From IMG/VR virus record IMGVR_UViG_3300008108_000332, positions 1 through 43,240 of that record: a DNA stretch of 43,240 bases; one strand, written 5' to 3'. Positions within the stretch are counted from its first letter, which is position 1, and each line of letters opens with the position of its first letter. A program made the position numbers and the translations under genes. The notes beneath the pieces are model-generated. The model searched no databases. It was not told the DNA's origin and saw only the letters and a program-made list of their open reading frames with translations. Positions 1 to 7,621 of this stretch are shown one piece after another. Source of the stretch: a virus.

Positions 1-108
1 ACTCAAGCTCGTCACAGGCATCAAAAAGAACATGAAAAATAAGCTGATGCCTTGGCTAGAGAAAATTTTACTTCGGAAAAGATCGATCGTTGAAACAGTT
101 TTTAGCGT
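1..108. repeat. Terminal direct repeat (circular overlap)
   Basis: Bases 1-108 are identical to 43133-43240. The repeat lies inside the transposase gene. Joining the two ends gives a 43,132-bp circle in which the transposase reads through in frame. The same IS has one end at each side of the window with matching target duplications, so this looks like the overlap of a circular molecule rather than two separate IS copies. Confidence 0.9.
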
Positions 109-250
109 TTTAAAGCATACACTTGAGCTTGAACACACAAGGCATCGATCTCCTGCAAATGCGCTCGTTCATATCCTGACAACCTTGATCGATTACTGCT
201 TTAGAACCAACAAACCAAAGGTCAAAATGAACCATCTAATCCCGAACTGA
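1..250 (+). CDS. IS982-family transposase, C-terminal part (continues from 42507)
   Basis: C-terminal part of a 291-aa DDE transposase that starts at 42507 and crosses the circular junction. This part holds the catalytic glutamate (E240 of the reconstructed protein) in SIVETVFSVLK. The two catalytic aspartates are in the other part. The enzyme cuts and joins the IS ends during transposition. Length and motif spacing are normal for IS982, and no frameshift is seen, so the element may still be active. It stops at 248-250 within the terminal inverted repeat. Confidence 0.92.
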   Translation, partial: LKLVTGIKKNMKNKLMPWLEKILLRKRSIVETVFSVLKHTLELEHTRHRSPANALVHILTTLIDYCFRTNKPKVKMNHLIPN

Positions 251-253
251 GGT

Positions 254-401
254 TTGTAAGCGGTTTAGCTGAATCTTGAGGATTAGGATAGGGAATCTCT
301 TTCAAAAGATCCTCTAAATACTCAAGAATCATATCTTTTACTGGTGGATCAAGCTTATTAAGACTTTTTCTGGCTTTTTTCTCCCATTCAATTCTCCACA
401 T
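254..401 (-). pseudogene. RelE/ParE-type toxin, 5' part, split by the IS
   Basis: The toxin start is ATG at 401-399, overlapping the antitoxin gene by 14 bases as usual in relBE-like operons. It reads MWRIEWEKKARKSLNKL, then about 32 more residues, and runs into the IS at 258. The remainder is at 42273-42420. Removing the IS and one TTGTA copy gives an unbroken 96-residue protein with the RelE-type core ([19 protein letters not shown]) and the C-terminal VGHRKEVY typical of these ribosome-dependent mRNA nucleases. As it stands the toxin is inactivated. Confidence 0.9.
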
Positions 402-621
402 GTAATTTTTCCCGTTCTTTTCTAAGGTCTTCTAATGTCCAAACCACAGACTCTTTTGGGTCATAGGTTTTTAATACTTCCTGAGCTTCGTGAATATCTT
501 CCATGTCTTCCATGAGTTCAAAGAAAAGCTTTTTAATGAGAGAATTTTCATCTTCACCAATTTCTTTGGCTAGTTCGTGGAATCTTGTCTCAAGCTTTTC
601 CGAAACATTAATCGTTAGCAT
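388..621 (-). CDS. RelB/ParD-like antitoxin of the IS-split toxin
   Basis: A 77-aa acidic protein with a ribbon-helix-helix-like N-terminus (MLTINVSEKLETRFHELAKE) followed by a charged helical tail (WTLEDLRKEREKL). Family knowledge: the N-terminal part binds operator DNA as a dimer and the tail wraps the RelE/ParE toxin. A GGAG Shine-Dalgarno lies about 8 bases before the ATG at 621. The 3' end overlaps the toxin start by 14 bases, so the pair was translationally coupled. The antitoxin is intact although its toxin is split by the IS, so it is now an antitoxin without a partner on this element. Confidence 0.8.
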   Translation of the reverse strand: MLTINVSEKLETRFHELAKEIGEDENSLIKKLFFELMEDMEDIHEAQEVLKTYDPKESVVWTLEDLRKEREKLHVEN

Positions 622-665
622 TCATTTGTCTCCTTTTCTTGCAAATCAATCATAAAAAGCGCCCA

Positions 666-944
666 TCATGCCAGAAGCTTTAATAATTCTTCATTTCTCT
701 CTATGCTCTCTATGGCATGAGATTTAGCCGATAAATTTTTCAAATCCATTTCCTGCTCCAGTTCACTTAATGTCCATCTCTTGGCAGGCTTTTCTAGCCT
801 TGAAAGCCCAATATATTTATCTTCCAACTCTTCTATCAATCGAATAATCGCTTCTCTGGCATAGTAAGTTTTCGTCCGTCCTGTTTTTTCCGCAAGAAGA
901 CCAAGTCGAGTTTCAATATTTTCTGGTAATCTAATGGCAAGCAT
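666..944 (-). CDS. Orphan ribbon-helix-helix antitoxin (RelB/StbD-like)
   Basis: A 92-aa protein from ATG 944, chosen over an upstream in-frame start because MLAIRLPENIETRLGLLAEK is the standard N-terminus of this family and AAGGGG precedes it. The segment RTKTYYAREAIIRLIEELED is the RHH DNA-binding region, followed by the usual tail (RWTLSELEQEMDL). About 22 further residues are not typical, and no toxin gene follows: the next gene downstream is another antitoxin (621). This suggests the toxin was deleted and the reading frame ran into other sequence. It may still repress its own promoter or neutralise a host toxin. Confidence 0.7.
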   Translation of the reverse strand: MLAIRLPENIETRLGLLAEKTGRTKTYYAREAIIRLIEELEDKYIGLSRLEKPAKRWTLSELEQEMDLKNLSAKSHAIESIERNEELLKLLA

Positions 945-960
945 TTCATTCCCCTTTGCT

Positions 961-977
961 ATACGTGTATATCGTAT
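961..977. promoter_or_regulatory. Operator-like inverted repeat before the RHH antitoxin
   Basis: ATACG-N7-CGTAT lies about 16 bases before the antitoxin start at 944, in the position where RHH antitoxins bind to repress their own operon. Half-sites 12 bases apart suit two RHH dimers. Inferred from sequence and position only. Confidence 0.45.
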
Positions 978-1392
978 CCTGTTTTTAGAGAAATGGAAAG
1001 AGATATTATGATGCTTAGGCGAGAGAAATATATTATAATCCCTTAATTTCACGCGACACCTGAAACAACCCCGTCTCAGATGCCGCTAACCATCAATAAG
1101 GATTCATCTTAATCATGGCTGAAGTCATCATAAAACGCACCGCGTGCAATTTTAAAGATATTTCTTCAAAGTTTTTCATTCTTCTTGTCCAAAATAGAGA
1201 TTGATTCAAGGTCTCTATCCCATGAAACTCACCAAAGAAGATAAAATACTCATTGCACAAATTCTTAAAACAGCGACAATTATCGGGGTAGCTATTGCGT
1301 GCTATCATGAAAAGAAGCATTTAGGGAGTGAGATAATGGCTTTTATAGCAAAGGAATTGGAGAATGTGCCATAGGATATTCAGCTATTTCTA
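978..1392. other. Gene-poor stretch between antitoxin and hicB
   Basis: I see no convincing gene here. The only candidate is a 50-codon plus-strand frame at 1222-1374, beginning MKLTKEDKILIAQ with a hydrophobic middle (TIIGVAIA). It has no clear Shine-Dalgarno and no recognised family. The minus strand is open for 75 codons at 1093-1320 with an atypical composition. The region may be eroded sequence left by loss of a toxin gene. Confidence 0.35.
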
Positions 1393-1614
1393 CTACTCAA
1401 ACGATACAACAAGACGTTTGCCAAAAATAGCGGCAGCCTTGTCTAACTGACGCAGAGATGTCCAATGGTGTAAGTCTTCCATTTGGGATGCACTCGGCCA
1501 TGATGTCTGAAGAGATCGGGCAATATCCGCTATTTTTCTTTCTTTTTCAGGAAAGGTTGCCAAATACTTCCCCTCTACCTCTTTTTGAATGGTGCAGGGA
1601 TACCAGATTTTCAT
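1393..1614 (-). pseudogene. hicB: HicB antitoxin with in-frame internal deletion
   Basis: A 73-aa protein. Its first ~22 residues (MKIWYPCTIQKE...YLATFPE) are the start of a HicB partial RNase-H fold. The rest (IADIARSLQ... to TSLRQLDKAAAIFGKRLVV) is the C-terminal helix-turn-helix region of HicB. The roughly 60 residues between these parts in ordinary HicB proteins (about 130 aa) are missing, with the frame kept. The lost part is the one that contacts and blocks HicA, while the DNA-binding part remains. The start overlaps the hicA stop by 4 bases (ATGA). It may be a repressor-only remnant or non-functional. Confidence 0.75.
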
Positions 1615-1796
1615 AACAGCTTTACTCCTGTTTGGCGTTCAATTGCAGCCAAGAGACCTTTACCGAGGTCTTTGCTTCCGTGAACAGGAACAGTCACTCT
1701 TAAAGAACCTTTTCCAAGTCGATAATGACTGCCTTGAGACCTTAAAATCTCCCAGCCTTCATTTTGCAGAGTCACAATCACTTTTTTCCCATTCAT
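1611..1796 (-). CDS. hicA: HicA-type mRNA interferase toxin
   Basis: A 61-aa protein of normal HicA length with a dsRBD-like fold. The catalytic histidine is H24 in QGSHYRL, and VTVPVHGSKDLGKGLL matches the conserved second half. HicA cleaves mRNA and is normally held inactive by HicB, encoded directly downstream with a 4-base overlap. It appears complete although its antitoxin is internally deleted, which raises the question of how the cell tolerates it. Weak transcription, a host HicB or a missense change could explain this. Confidence 0.85.
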   Translation of the reverse strand: MNGKKVIVTLQNEGWEILRSQGSHYRLGKGSLRVTVPVHGSKDLGKGLLAAIERQTGVKLL

Positions 1797-1812
1797 TGAT
1801 ACAGGTTATCAC

Positions 1813-1832
1813 ATATATTAAAATTAATATAT
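1813..1832. promoter_or_regulatory. 20-bp palindrome upstream of hicA
   Basis: ATATATTAA-AA-TTAATATAT has perfect 9-bp arms and ends 16 bases before the hicA start at 1796. This is a likely binding site for the HTH part of HicB, or a promoter element. The AT-only composition means chance cannot be excluded. Confidence 0.4.
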
Positions 1833-1861
1833 CATATTCTTCATATATGTTTGAGATAATT

Positions 1862-4279
1862 TTACTCTGCTTCCTGATTGCCGTAGACTACCCACGGCTC
1901 TTTACGAGCAACGAGTTCAAATACATTCCTTTGAAGGCGTTTAAAGGCGGATTCTATTTCTTTGGGATTTTTGTTTTTGATGGCTTGTCCATAGTGGATG
2001 GCAGCTTGTGTCAGATTTTCACTGGATAGCATCCTCGACAGTCCATTAACGGCTGTAATCCATGTGGCAGTCGTCCCAAGAGCAGTTAAAGCCAAACCAT
2101 GCGCTCCTGCCGCATAAGAGCCAATCCCCGTCATGGCGGATAAACCACCCAGAGCAGCCTCAAGACCTGATTCAAATCGTTTAAGGTCTGAGCTTGCAAT
2201 ACTTGTCATACTGGTATTCGTTCCGATCTCACGCCCCGATCTTGAAAGAGAATCAGCGATATTGGCAAGCCGCCTGACTCGATGAAACTGCTCCTTCCCT
2301 AAAAGCTCCATCATCAATTCCGCATTATGCGACTTTATGGAATTTGCTAACGCGCCATACCTGATCTGTCCTTTTTCAGTGATAATAGAAGAGCCGTCAA
2401 CAGCTTTGTCCATCAAGACTTCTTGCAGCTTGGCTCTTTTGAGGGATTGAAATATTTCCTGAGCTTTGGGGCTGTCTCCCAAGACTTTGCCAAGCTCTTG
2501 CACCCTGAGAGGCGTATCCATGTAGTGAATGGCTTCCTTTGGGATTTGTCCGTTCATAAGAGAATTGGCAATGTCGCTTTTTACCCTGTTTGCAACATTT
2601 AACTCATGAAATTTATCTGCTGAAAAAAGAGCTTCAATATATTTCTTATTGGTTGATGTTTTTAAACTGTCTTTCAAACCATGCGTCAACACACCAAACA
2701 TTCTAGAGAAATCGTTCTTAAGAGGATTATAAAGTTGATTCCAGTCTTTTCTTTGATTCTCAACTTTTGATGCCAGTATGTGCATATCCTGTTTTTTAGC
2801 CCTGCCGATATCTGATACCTTATCAAGGACTTCTTGGGGTATTTTGACTTCTCTCCCATCCATGACACCCACAAAAGAGGAAAGTTCATCCGCTACTTTT
2901 TTCTCTTCTTTCGAAAGAAGACCCCACTTATCGTAAATATCTAAAATCTTATTATAAACAGTCGCTCTTGCCCCAGAGGGAGAATCAGACATTGTTGTTA
3001 ATATTTTATCAGCCTTTTCAATGAAGGGCTTGATAGAAACCTTATCTGTCGGCTCTATCAAAGAATCTGAATAATCATAAAGCTCTTTTCCCTGTTTTTG
3101 AACCGCTTCTTTTTCAGCGTGTAAAAACGTTCTTGCTGTATCTGAGGCTTCCCCTCTGAGGACATGTTCAGGATGAACGCCTTCTAGGGTTTGCTTGAGG
3201 CCATTGACCATCCCCTCATCCGCCTCTTTCAAAACATTTCTGAATACTCTAGACGTAAAAATGGATTTAAAGACGTTATTGACCAAAATGTTATGAAAAG
3301 GATTATTGAGATAAACGTTATAGGGTAGCCTGATACCCTCTGCTCTCGCATCCTTCACAAGCTGCTCGTCCACCTTAGAGCCCACGGATAAAATCTTTCC
3401 GCCTGCCTTATGGAGAGGATTAAACTCTTTGGTGGCTTCTTTCTCGGCTTGTCTCATCGCCATCTTTTCTGCCTGAGTGACGCTTTCAGCCACTGTTTTG
3501 CCCAGTGCCTTAAAGAGAGAAGATTTTGACGTTCCGTAAGCCGCCTCTCCCAAAGAAGAACCGATCATCATGCCTGTTAATTCTTCCATAAATTTCAGGA
3601 CGGGGCTGTCTTTAAGCCATTCATGCTCTTGGGCAGAAGCACCTATATATCCTGCTCCAGTGGCACGAGATAATGCTTTAAGACCTTCATCCAGTGCTGT
3701 TTTTGCTAACGCTGTCCCCTGCTTAGTTTCCAAAGCGGTTTTCAGATTCTTACCGCCTTTAATGGGGAAGGGAGCCGCCATTTCACCCGTTAATTCTAAA
3801 ACATGACCCGTCTTGTCTGTTGGTTTTAAATCTCTACCCGCCAACTCATTCCATTGCTTTTGGGTGGCATCAAGGGAATTAATAGTTTTAGCTTCCTCTC
3901 CTTCTTGACGAAGACGTTTCCCTGCCCCTTCAAAGCCAAGAGCATCTGCTCCTTTCGCCATGCCTTCAGTCATATAAGGAACGGCATGGTGCTGAAAAAG
4001 GTCGCTGACAGCCGTATAAGTGTTGGTCACGCCCCTTCCAAACTGCATGAGCCTTTCAAGAGTGGAGTATTCCTGCTTCTCTGGCTCATTGGGTTTCGTG
4101 CCTTGATCTGGCTGTGCAGGTTGGTCAGCGAGGATTGCTCCATACTTCGATAAATCCCATTCATCGCTAGTAGCCGTTGATTGTTGTTGGTTTGATGATT
4201 CCTGAGGAGCTTCTACTAAAACACCGCCATATTTTGATAAATCCCATTCATCATTAGCTTGAGAGGTAGAGTTTTGCAT
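1862..4279 (-). CDS. Ejection (pilot) protein, P22 gp16 position
   Basis: An 805-aa protein, last gene of the late operon. By gene order (after portal, scaffold, coat, adaptor, hub and two ejection proteins) it takes the place of P22 gp16, a protein that leaves the capsid with the DNA and helps it cross the envelope. The N-terminus carries a duplicated DEWDLSKYG motif, about residues 10-18 and 39-47. The middle is helical and charged. Residues ~710-760 are hydrophobic and glycine/alanine-rich (GGLSAMTGIGSYAAGAHGLA), which could insert in a membrane. No lytic enzyme motif is evident. The start overlaps the previous stop by one base (TAATG). Assignment rests on position and composition. Confidence 0.6.
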   Translation of the reverse strand: MQNSTSQANDEWDLSKYGGVLVEAPQESSNQQQSTATSDEWDLSKYGAILADQPAQPDQGTKPNEPEKQEYSTLERLMQFGRGVTNTYTAVSDLFQHHAVPYMTEGMAKGADALGFEGAGKRLRQEGEEAKTINSLDATQKQWNELAGRDLKPTDKTGHVLELTGEMAAPFPIKGGKNLKTALETKQGTALAKTALDEGLKALSRATGAGYIGASAQEHEWLKDSPVLKFMEELTGMMIGSSLGEAAYGTSKSSLFKALGKTVAESVTQAEKMAMRQAEKEATKEFNPLHKAGGKILSVGSKVDEQLVKDARAEGIRLPYNVYLNNPFHNILVNNVFKSIFTSRVFRNVLKEADEGMVNGLKQTLEGVHPEHVLRGEASDTARTFLHAEKEAVQKQGKELYDYSDSLIEPTDKVSIKPFIEKADKILTTMSDSPSGARATVYNKILDIYDKWGLLSKEEKKVADELSSFVGVMDGREVKIPQEVLDKVSDIGRAKKQDMHILASKVENQRKDWNQLYNPLKNDFSRMFGVLTHGLKDSLKTSTNKKYIEALFSADKFHELNVANRVKSDIANSLMNGQIPKEAIHYMDTPLRVQELGKVLGDSPKAQEIFQSLKRAKLQEVLMDKAVDGSSIITEKGQIRYGALANSIKSHNAELMMELLGKEQFHRVRRLANIADSLSRSGREIGTNTSMTSIASSDLKRFESGLEAALGGLSAMTGIGSYAAGAHGLALTALGTTATWITAVNGLSRMLSSENLTQAAIHYGQAIKNKNPKEIESAFKRLQRNVFELVARKEPWVVYGNQEAE

Positions 4280-5769
4280 TATCGAACCATCTTTAATTTG
4301 CCACGCTTTTCTTCAGGTATGGCGTTATATTGCTCAGGAGTTAAATTCCATTCTTTAAAACCACCTTTGCCATCAGGAGCTTTATATATATGAACATTTC
4401 CACTTCCCTTATTTGGGTTTGATGTGGTTGCGCCTGTATCTACGGAATTCTTAGGCTTTCCATAGTTCTCATTAGGCTTACCTTCGGGCGTCATCTCATT
4501 ATGAGTACGCTCCCCTTCGATATATTTATCGGCATTTCGTTCGTAAAAATCAGCAAGATTGCTTTCTTCTCCTAAGATACCTTGCGTTTCTTTCAGCCTT
4601 TCAAGGTGAAGCTCAAGGCTATCCTGAGCGTGTCTATTCACATCATCTAAAGTATCAAAAAAAGCGTCTGATTGCATTTTATGGTCAGGAGAAGAAGCAG
4701 CCAATATTTTCTCAGAAAATATATTCATTCCTTTTGGTGAAAGAGTTTTAAACATATCCGCTTTTAATTCAGAAGAATACTTCACCATATTTGAAATAGC
4801 TCTTGCCGTTGCGTCATCCGTTGCCTTTTTCTTCCAAAGCGTTGCAATGCCTTCTTCTGACCCTTGAGGAGCAGCCCATACATCATGAAGAATATTTTGA
4901 AATATATCAGAATGGGATTTGGCTATTGATTTCATCCTTTCGGTCACAACAACCATTCTTTTTGAGGCTTCTATTTTAGGAGTGACTTCAGTCAATAATT
5001 TTTCATGCCTTTTTGCAGCTATTTCGATTGTTCTATAACGAGCGTTTGTAGCCTCTTGCTTCCTAATGCCTAATTCCTGTGGTCTATAGGTATGATCATC
5101 TTCAGCCCTCAACTTACTGGCTTCTGCGGACATTGTACGGGCATCAGCATTTTTCGTTTTCACAAAGTCATCAACGGCTTTATGTCCTTCTTCCGTTACA
5201 TAGGGAAGAATAGAAAAAACCCCTTCCTGACCTGTTTTGGGGTCATTGTAAATCAATTTGCGGCTTTCGCGTGAAACGCCCGTAAGCTCTGCGCCTTGAG
5301 GCGCTAATCCTTTGTCCTGAAGGGTTTTTAAGGAAAGTTGACCCGCCTTCATTAATTCACCTTCAGGGATATTCATAGCCATTGACATATAAAGATCATT
5401 TGCCAAAGGACTCACGGCTTCTTTAAATATTGTTTCCTTCTTTTTCTTTTCCAACATCTCCTTCATGGAGTTGTTTTGGGATTCCATATAGCCCGCAACA
5501 TTAGCGAATCTTTCCATCCTCTCTCTTTTTTCTTTATTTGCTGCCCCCTTCATGCCCGCGGCGAGCCCCAGAAACATTGCTTGAATACCACCCTCCATTC
5601 CACGGCGGTTCTGACCCCACCCCTGCGCCAGTTTCTCAAGTGAATCCGCAGCACTGGTATCCGCAGGCAACTCTTTTTCCATATCAAAGCGTAGTTTATT
5701 TGATTGCATATCATGTAAAGACGCATCCGAAGCTATTTTCGCATAATCAAAATAAGAATCACCTGCCAT
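4279..5769 (-). CDS. Ejection protein, P22 gp20 position
   Basis: A 496-aa protein from ATG 5769, preferred to an upstream in-frame start at 5811 because GGGAAGGA precedes it and it avoids overlap with the preceding gene. Long charged helices dominate (for example MESQNNSMKEMLEKKKKETIFKE). Residues ~80-95 are Gly/Ala-rich (MFLGLAAGMKGAAN). Position between the glycine-tailed protein (5786-6787) and the gp16-like protein matches P22 gp20, an internal virion protein injected with the DNA. Sequence alone would not identify it. Confidence 0.55.
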   Translation of the reverse strand: MAGDSYFDYAKIASDASLHDMQSNKLRFDMEKELPADTSAADSLEKLAQGWGQNRRGMEGGIQAMFLGLAAGMKGAANKEKRERMERFANVAGYMESQNNSMKEMLEKKKKETIFKEAVSPLANDLYMSMAMNIPEGELMKAGQLSLKTLQDKGLAPQGAELTGVSRESRKLIYNDPKTGQEGVFSILPYVTEEGHKAVDDFVKTKNADARTMSAEASKLRAEDDHTYRPQELGIRKQEATNARYRTIEIAAKRHEKLLTEVTPKIEASKRMVVVTERMKSIAKSHSDIFQNILHDVWAAPQGSEEGIATLWKKKATDDATARAISNMVKYSSELKADMFKTLSPKGMNIFSEKILAASSPDHKMQSDAFFDTLDDVNRHAQDSLELHLERLKETQGILGEESNLADFYERNADKYIEGERTHNEMTPEGKPNENYGKPKNSVDTGATTSNPNKGSGNVHIYKAPDGKGGFKEWNLTPEQYNAIPEEKRGKLKMVR

Positions 5770-5785
5770 TTTTAAAATCCTTCCC

Positions 5786-6787
5786 TTACCATCCAAACCC
5801 AGCACCACCAAAACCCGCGCCGATACCTCTGCCTATCAGATTCATCCCGCCCTGCAAAAGCATATCGCCTGTATCGGGCTTCTGATTCTGAAACTCCAAC
5901 ATGTCCATCTGATACTGCTTCATGCGCCTGTCATTTTCCTGCGCGTTTCGTCTGAGATTAAACTCATTGTTGAATTGCTTATCCTTAAACGCTCCCTCGG
6001 CAGCAAAGTTTCCTTTCATCAAATTATCGTCATAAGCGATAAGCTGACCTGCCTTGTTGTACATGCCCTCATTTCTCGCAAGGTTAGCATCCGCAAGCTG
6101 GCGTTCTCCTGTAATCTGCTCTTTCTCAAATCCAAGAAGTTGACCCTCCGCGCCAGAAATACCCTCACGCATCCCTTCTTTAAGCCTCATGTGTCCGCTG
6201 GTGTTTTCAAGGTAAGCCTTCTGAAGTCCCGCAGCATAAGCAGGAGATTTTCCTCTCATCTCAACCATAGCATTGGCTTTCTTGGCAGAGAGGGTCGCCA
6301 ATGCCTCATTAAGAGCCGTAGAGTCGCCATAGCCAAGCCTGTTATATCTTTCATGCAAGGCATCTGCTTGTACCCTGTATTCCTCGTCTATGGCTCTTTC
6401 CTGCATTTGCGTAAAATTCTGAACGTACTCATCAAAGTTGGGCATCCCGACAATCTGCGCCATATCCGCCTTGCGTTCCCTGTTCAAATCCCCAATCACA
6501 TTCATGACAGGCAGATAATTGGGGAGAGCTTGGGGATAATGCTGATTGAGGAATTCTATGTTCTTCAGCCCTTCCTTGAAGAGTTTAACGCCGTTATCAA
6601 ACATCATTTGACGCTCTGACGTTCTCTTCAAACGGCGGACAACAGGAATTTGTTTGCCCGTCACAGGGTCTTTTTCCATCTTCATTTCCGCGCCGAAGAT
6701 ATAGTCTATAAAGCCCCTGAAATCCTCGATGTGAGGGGCTGATTGAAGGCTTGGAGCCGAAGGAGGAGAATCTCTGCCGCCGCACAT
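5786..6787 (-). CDS. Internal virion/ejection protein with glycine-rich tail
   Basis: A 333-aa protein starting MCGGRDSPPSAPS, an opening seen in many internal virion proteins of short-tailed phages. The central part is alpha-helical with many Glu, Lys, Gln and Asn residues. The C-terminus (NLIGRGIGAGFGGAGFGW) is a glycine/aromatic stretch like those thought to interact with membranes. It sits at the P22 gp7 position at the start of the ejection cluster. The function, DNA delivery after leaving the capsid, is inferred from context and composition. Confidence 0.55.
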   Translation of the reverse strand: MCGGRDSPPSAPSLQSAPHIEDFRGFIDYIFGAEMKMEKDPVTGKQIPVVRRLKRTSERQMMFDNGVKLFKEGLKNIEFLNQHYPQALPNYLPVMNVIGDLNRERKADMAQIVGMPNFDEYVQNFTQMQERAIDEEYRVQADALHERYNRLGYGDSTALNEALATLSAKKANAMVEMRGKSPAYAAGLQKAYLENTSGHMRLKEGMREGISGAEGQLLGFEKEQITGERQLADANLARNEGMYNKAGQLIAYDDNLMKGNFAAEGAFKDKQFNNEFNLRRNAQENDRRMKQYQMDMLEFQNQKPDTGDMLLQGGMNLIGRGIGAGFGGAGFGW

Positions 6788-6792
6788 TTTGG

Positions 6793-7230
6793 TTAATCCT
6801 TATTTTTGAAACACAGGAGATTGATTTCAGCTTCTTGTATGAGATGACGCGCAATATTCTCCTGAAACCAGTCTTTGAATTGCTCTGAAAACTCTATCCA
6901 TAATGAAGAACTATATTCTGAATTTAACTGCGTTCCATTCATTTCATCTTTTAAAGAATCAAGGGCGATGGATATTGACTTTTCATTCTGCAATCCAAAA
7001 TAACCCATAAAGTAAGAAGCGGTTTGCCGAGGGTCGCTTAGATTACCATTGGATAAATGCAAACGTTTAATCTCTATTTTTTCTTCAGGCATGAGGTGGA
7101 CGGCAAGATCAATGGAGATCGTTCCATGACGCACAGGAGAAAAAATATCAACAATCATTGATTTTTTTACACATTCTCCAAGTGAGCGTGCTGCATTTTC
7201 TCTTAACTTAAAAGTATATTTCTTAGTCAT
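6793..7230 (-). CDS. Unknown virion-cluster protein
   Basis: A 145-aa protein of unknown family between the gp14-position protein and the ejection proteins. It begins MTKKYTFKLRENAARSLGEC and ends in an amphipathic stretch (IEFSEQFKDWFQENIARHL). Start ATG 7230 overlaps the preceding stop by 8 bases, implying coupled translation. No signal peptide or membrane segment is visible. It is likely a minor virion or assembly protein, from location only. Confidence 0.5.
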   Translation of the reverse strand: MTKKYTFKLRENAARSLGECVKKSMIVDIFSPVRHGTISIDLAVHLMPEEKIEIKRLHLSNGNLSDPRQTASYFMGYFGLQNEKSISIALDSLKDEMNGTQLNSEYSSSLWIEFSEQFKDWFQENIARHLIQEAEINLLCFKNKD

Positions 7231-7621
7231 TCGTTTTCTCCATTTTTTGCCTAAACCATATTTTCGTCAAATCATTGTCCCATGAAGGCGGTAAGAGTTG
7301 AGGCTCGACCCCACAGGATTCAAAACGCTTTAATAATTTTATCCAGCTTTGAAGGCGCGTCCAAGTCCAAACCTCATGGAATCCCAGAGAAAAGGGATGG
7401 TTCATCATAAAGTCAATGGTTGCTTTATTGATGATTTTATACCTGTACCCTTCAAACACAGTCATCAATGTTTCCGCCCGACTGTAACCGCGATCAATAA
7501 TACCATAAATGCCAGCCTTTTCAGCATCTTTCATGATAAAAAAGTACCGCGTATCTGTCCTGAACAGGTGAGGAAAGTCCTCTTTGATTTCTTGGAGATC
7601 AATGGCTTTAAAGGTGATCAT
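7223..7621 (-). CDS. P22 gp14-position protein, possibly GNAT-like fold
   Basis: A 132-aa protein. DTRYFFIMKDAEKAGIYGIIDRGYSRAE resembles the strand pattern of GNAT-like proteins in phages (I recall the P22 gp14 type), and MMNHPFSLGFHEVW fits a GNAT-like core. In P22 the gene after the tail needle is gp14, a minor particle-assembly protein, and this gene has the same place. The start overlaps the end of the preceding fibre/needle gene by one base. Catalytic activity is not implied. Confidence 0.45.
   Translation of the reverse strand: MITFKAIDLQEIKEDFPHLFRTDTRYFFIMKDAEKAGIYGIIDRGYSRAETLMTVFEGYRYKIINKATIDFMMNHPFSLGFHEVWTWTRLQSWIKLLKRFESCGVEPQLLPPSWDNDLTKIWFRQKMEKTND

Larger units (their letters stand above)
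1..253 (+). mobile_element. IS982-type insertion sequence, right part
   Basis: Right-hand part of an IS whose left part is 42421-43240. Reconstructed length is about 965 bp, normal for the IS982 family. The right inverted repeat TAATCCCGAACTGAGGT (237-253) is the exact complement of the first 17 bases of the left end (42421-42437). It is followed by TTGTA (254-258), which also precedes the left end (42416-42420): a 5-bp target duplication. The transposase stop codon lies inside the right inverted repeat. Confidence 0.93.

Noticed and set aside
1093-1320. 75-codon minus-strand frame
   Set aside because: Atypical composition, no ribosome site and no recognisable fold, so not supported as a gene.
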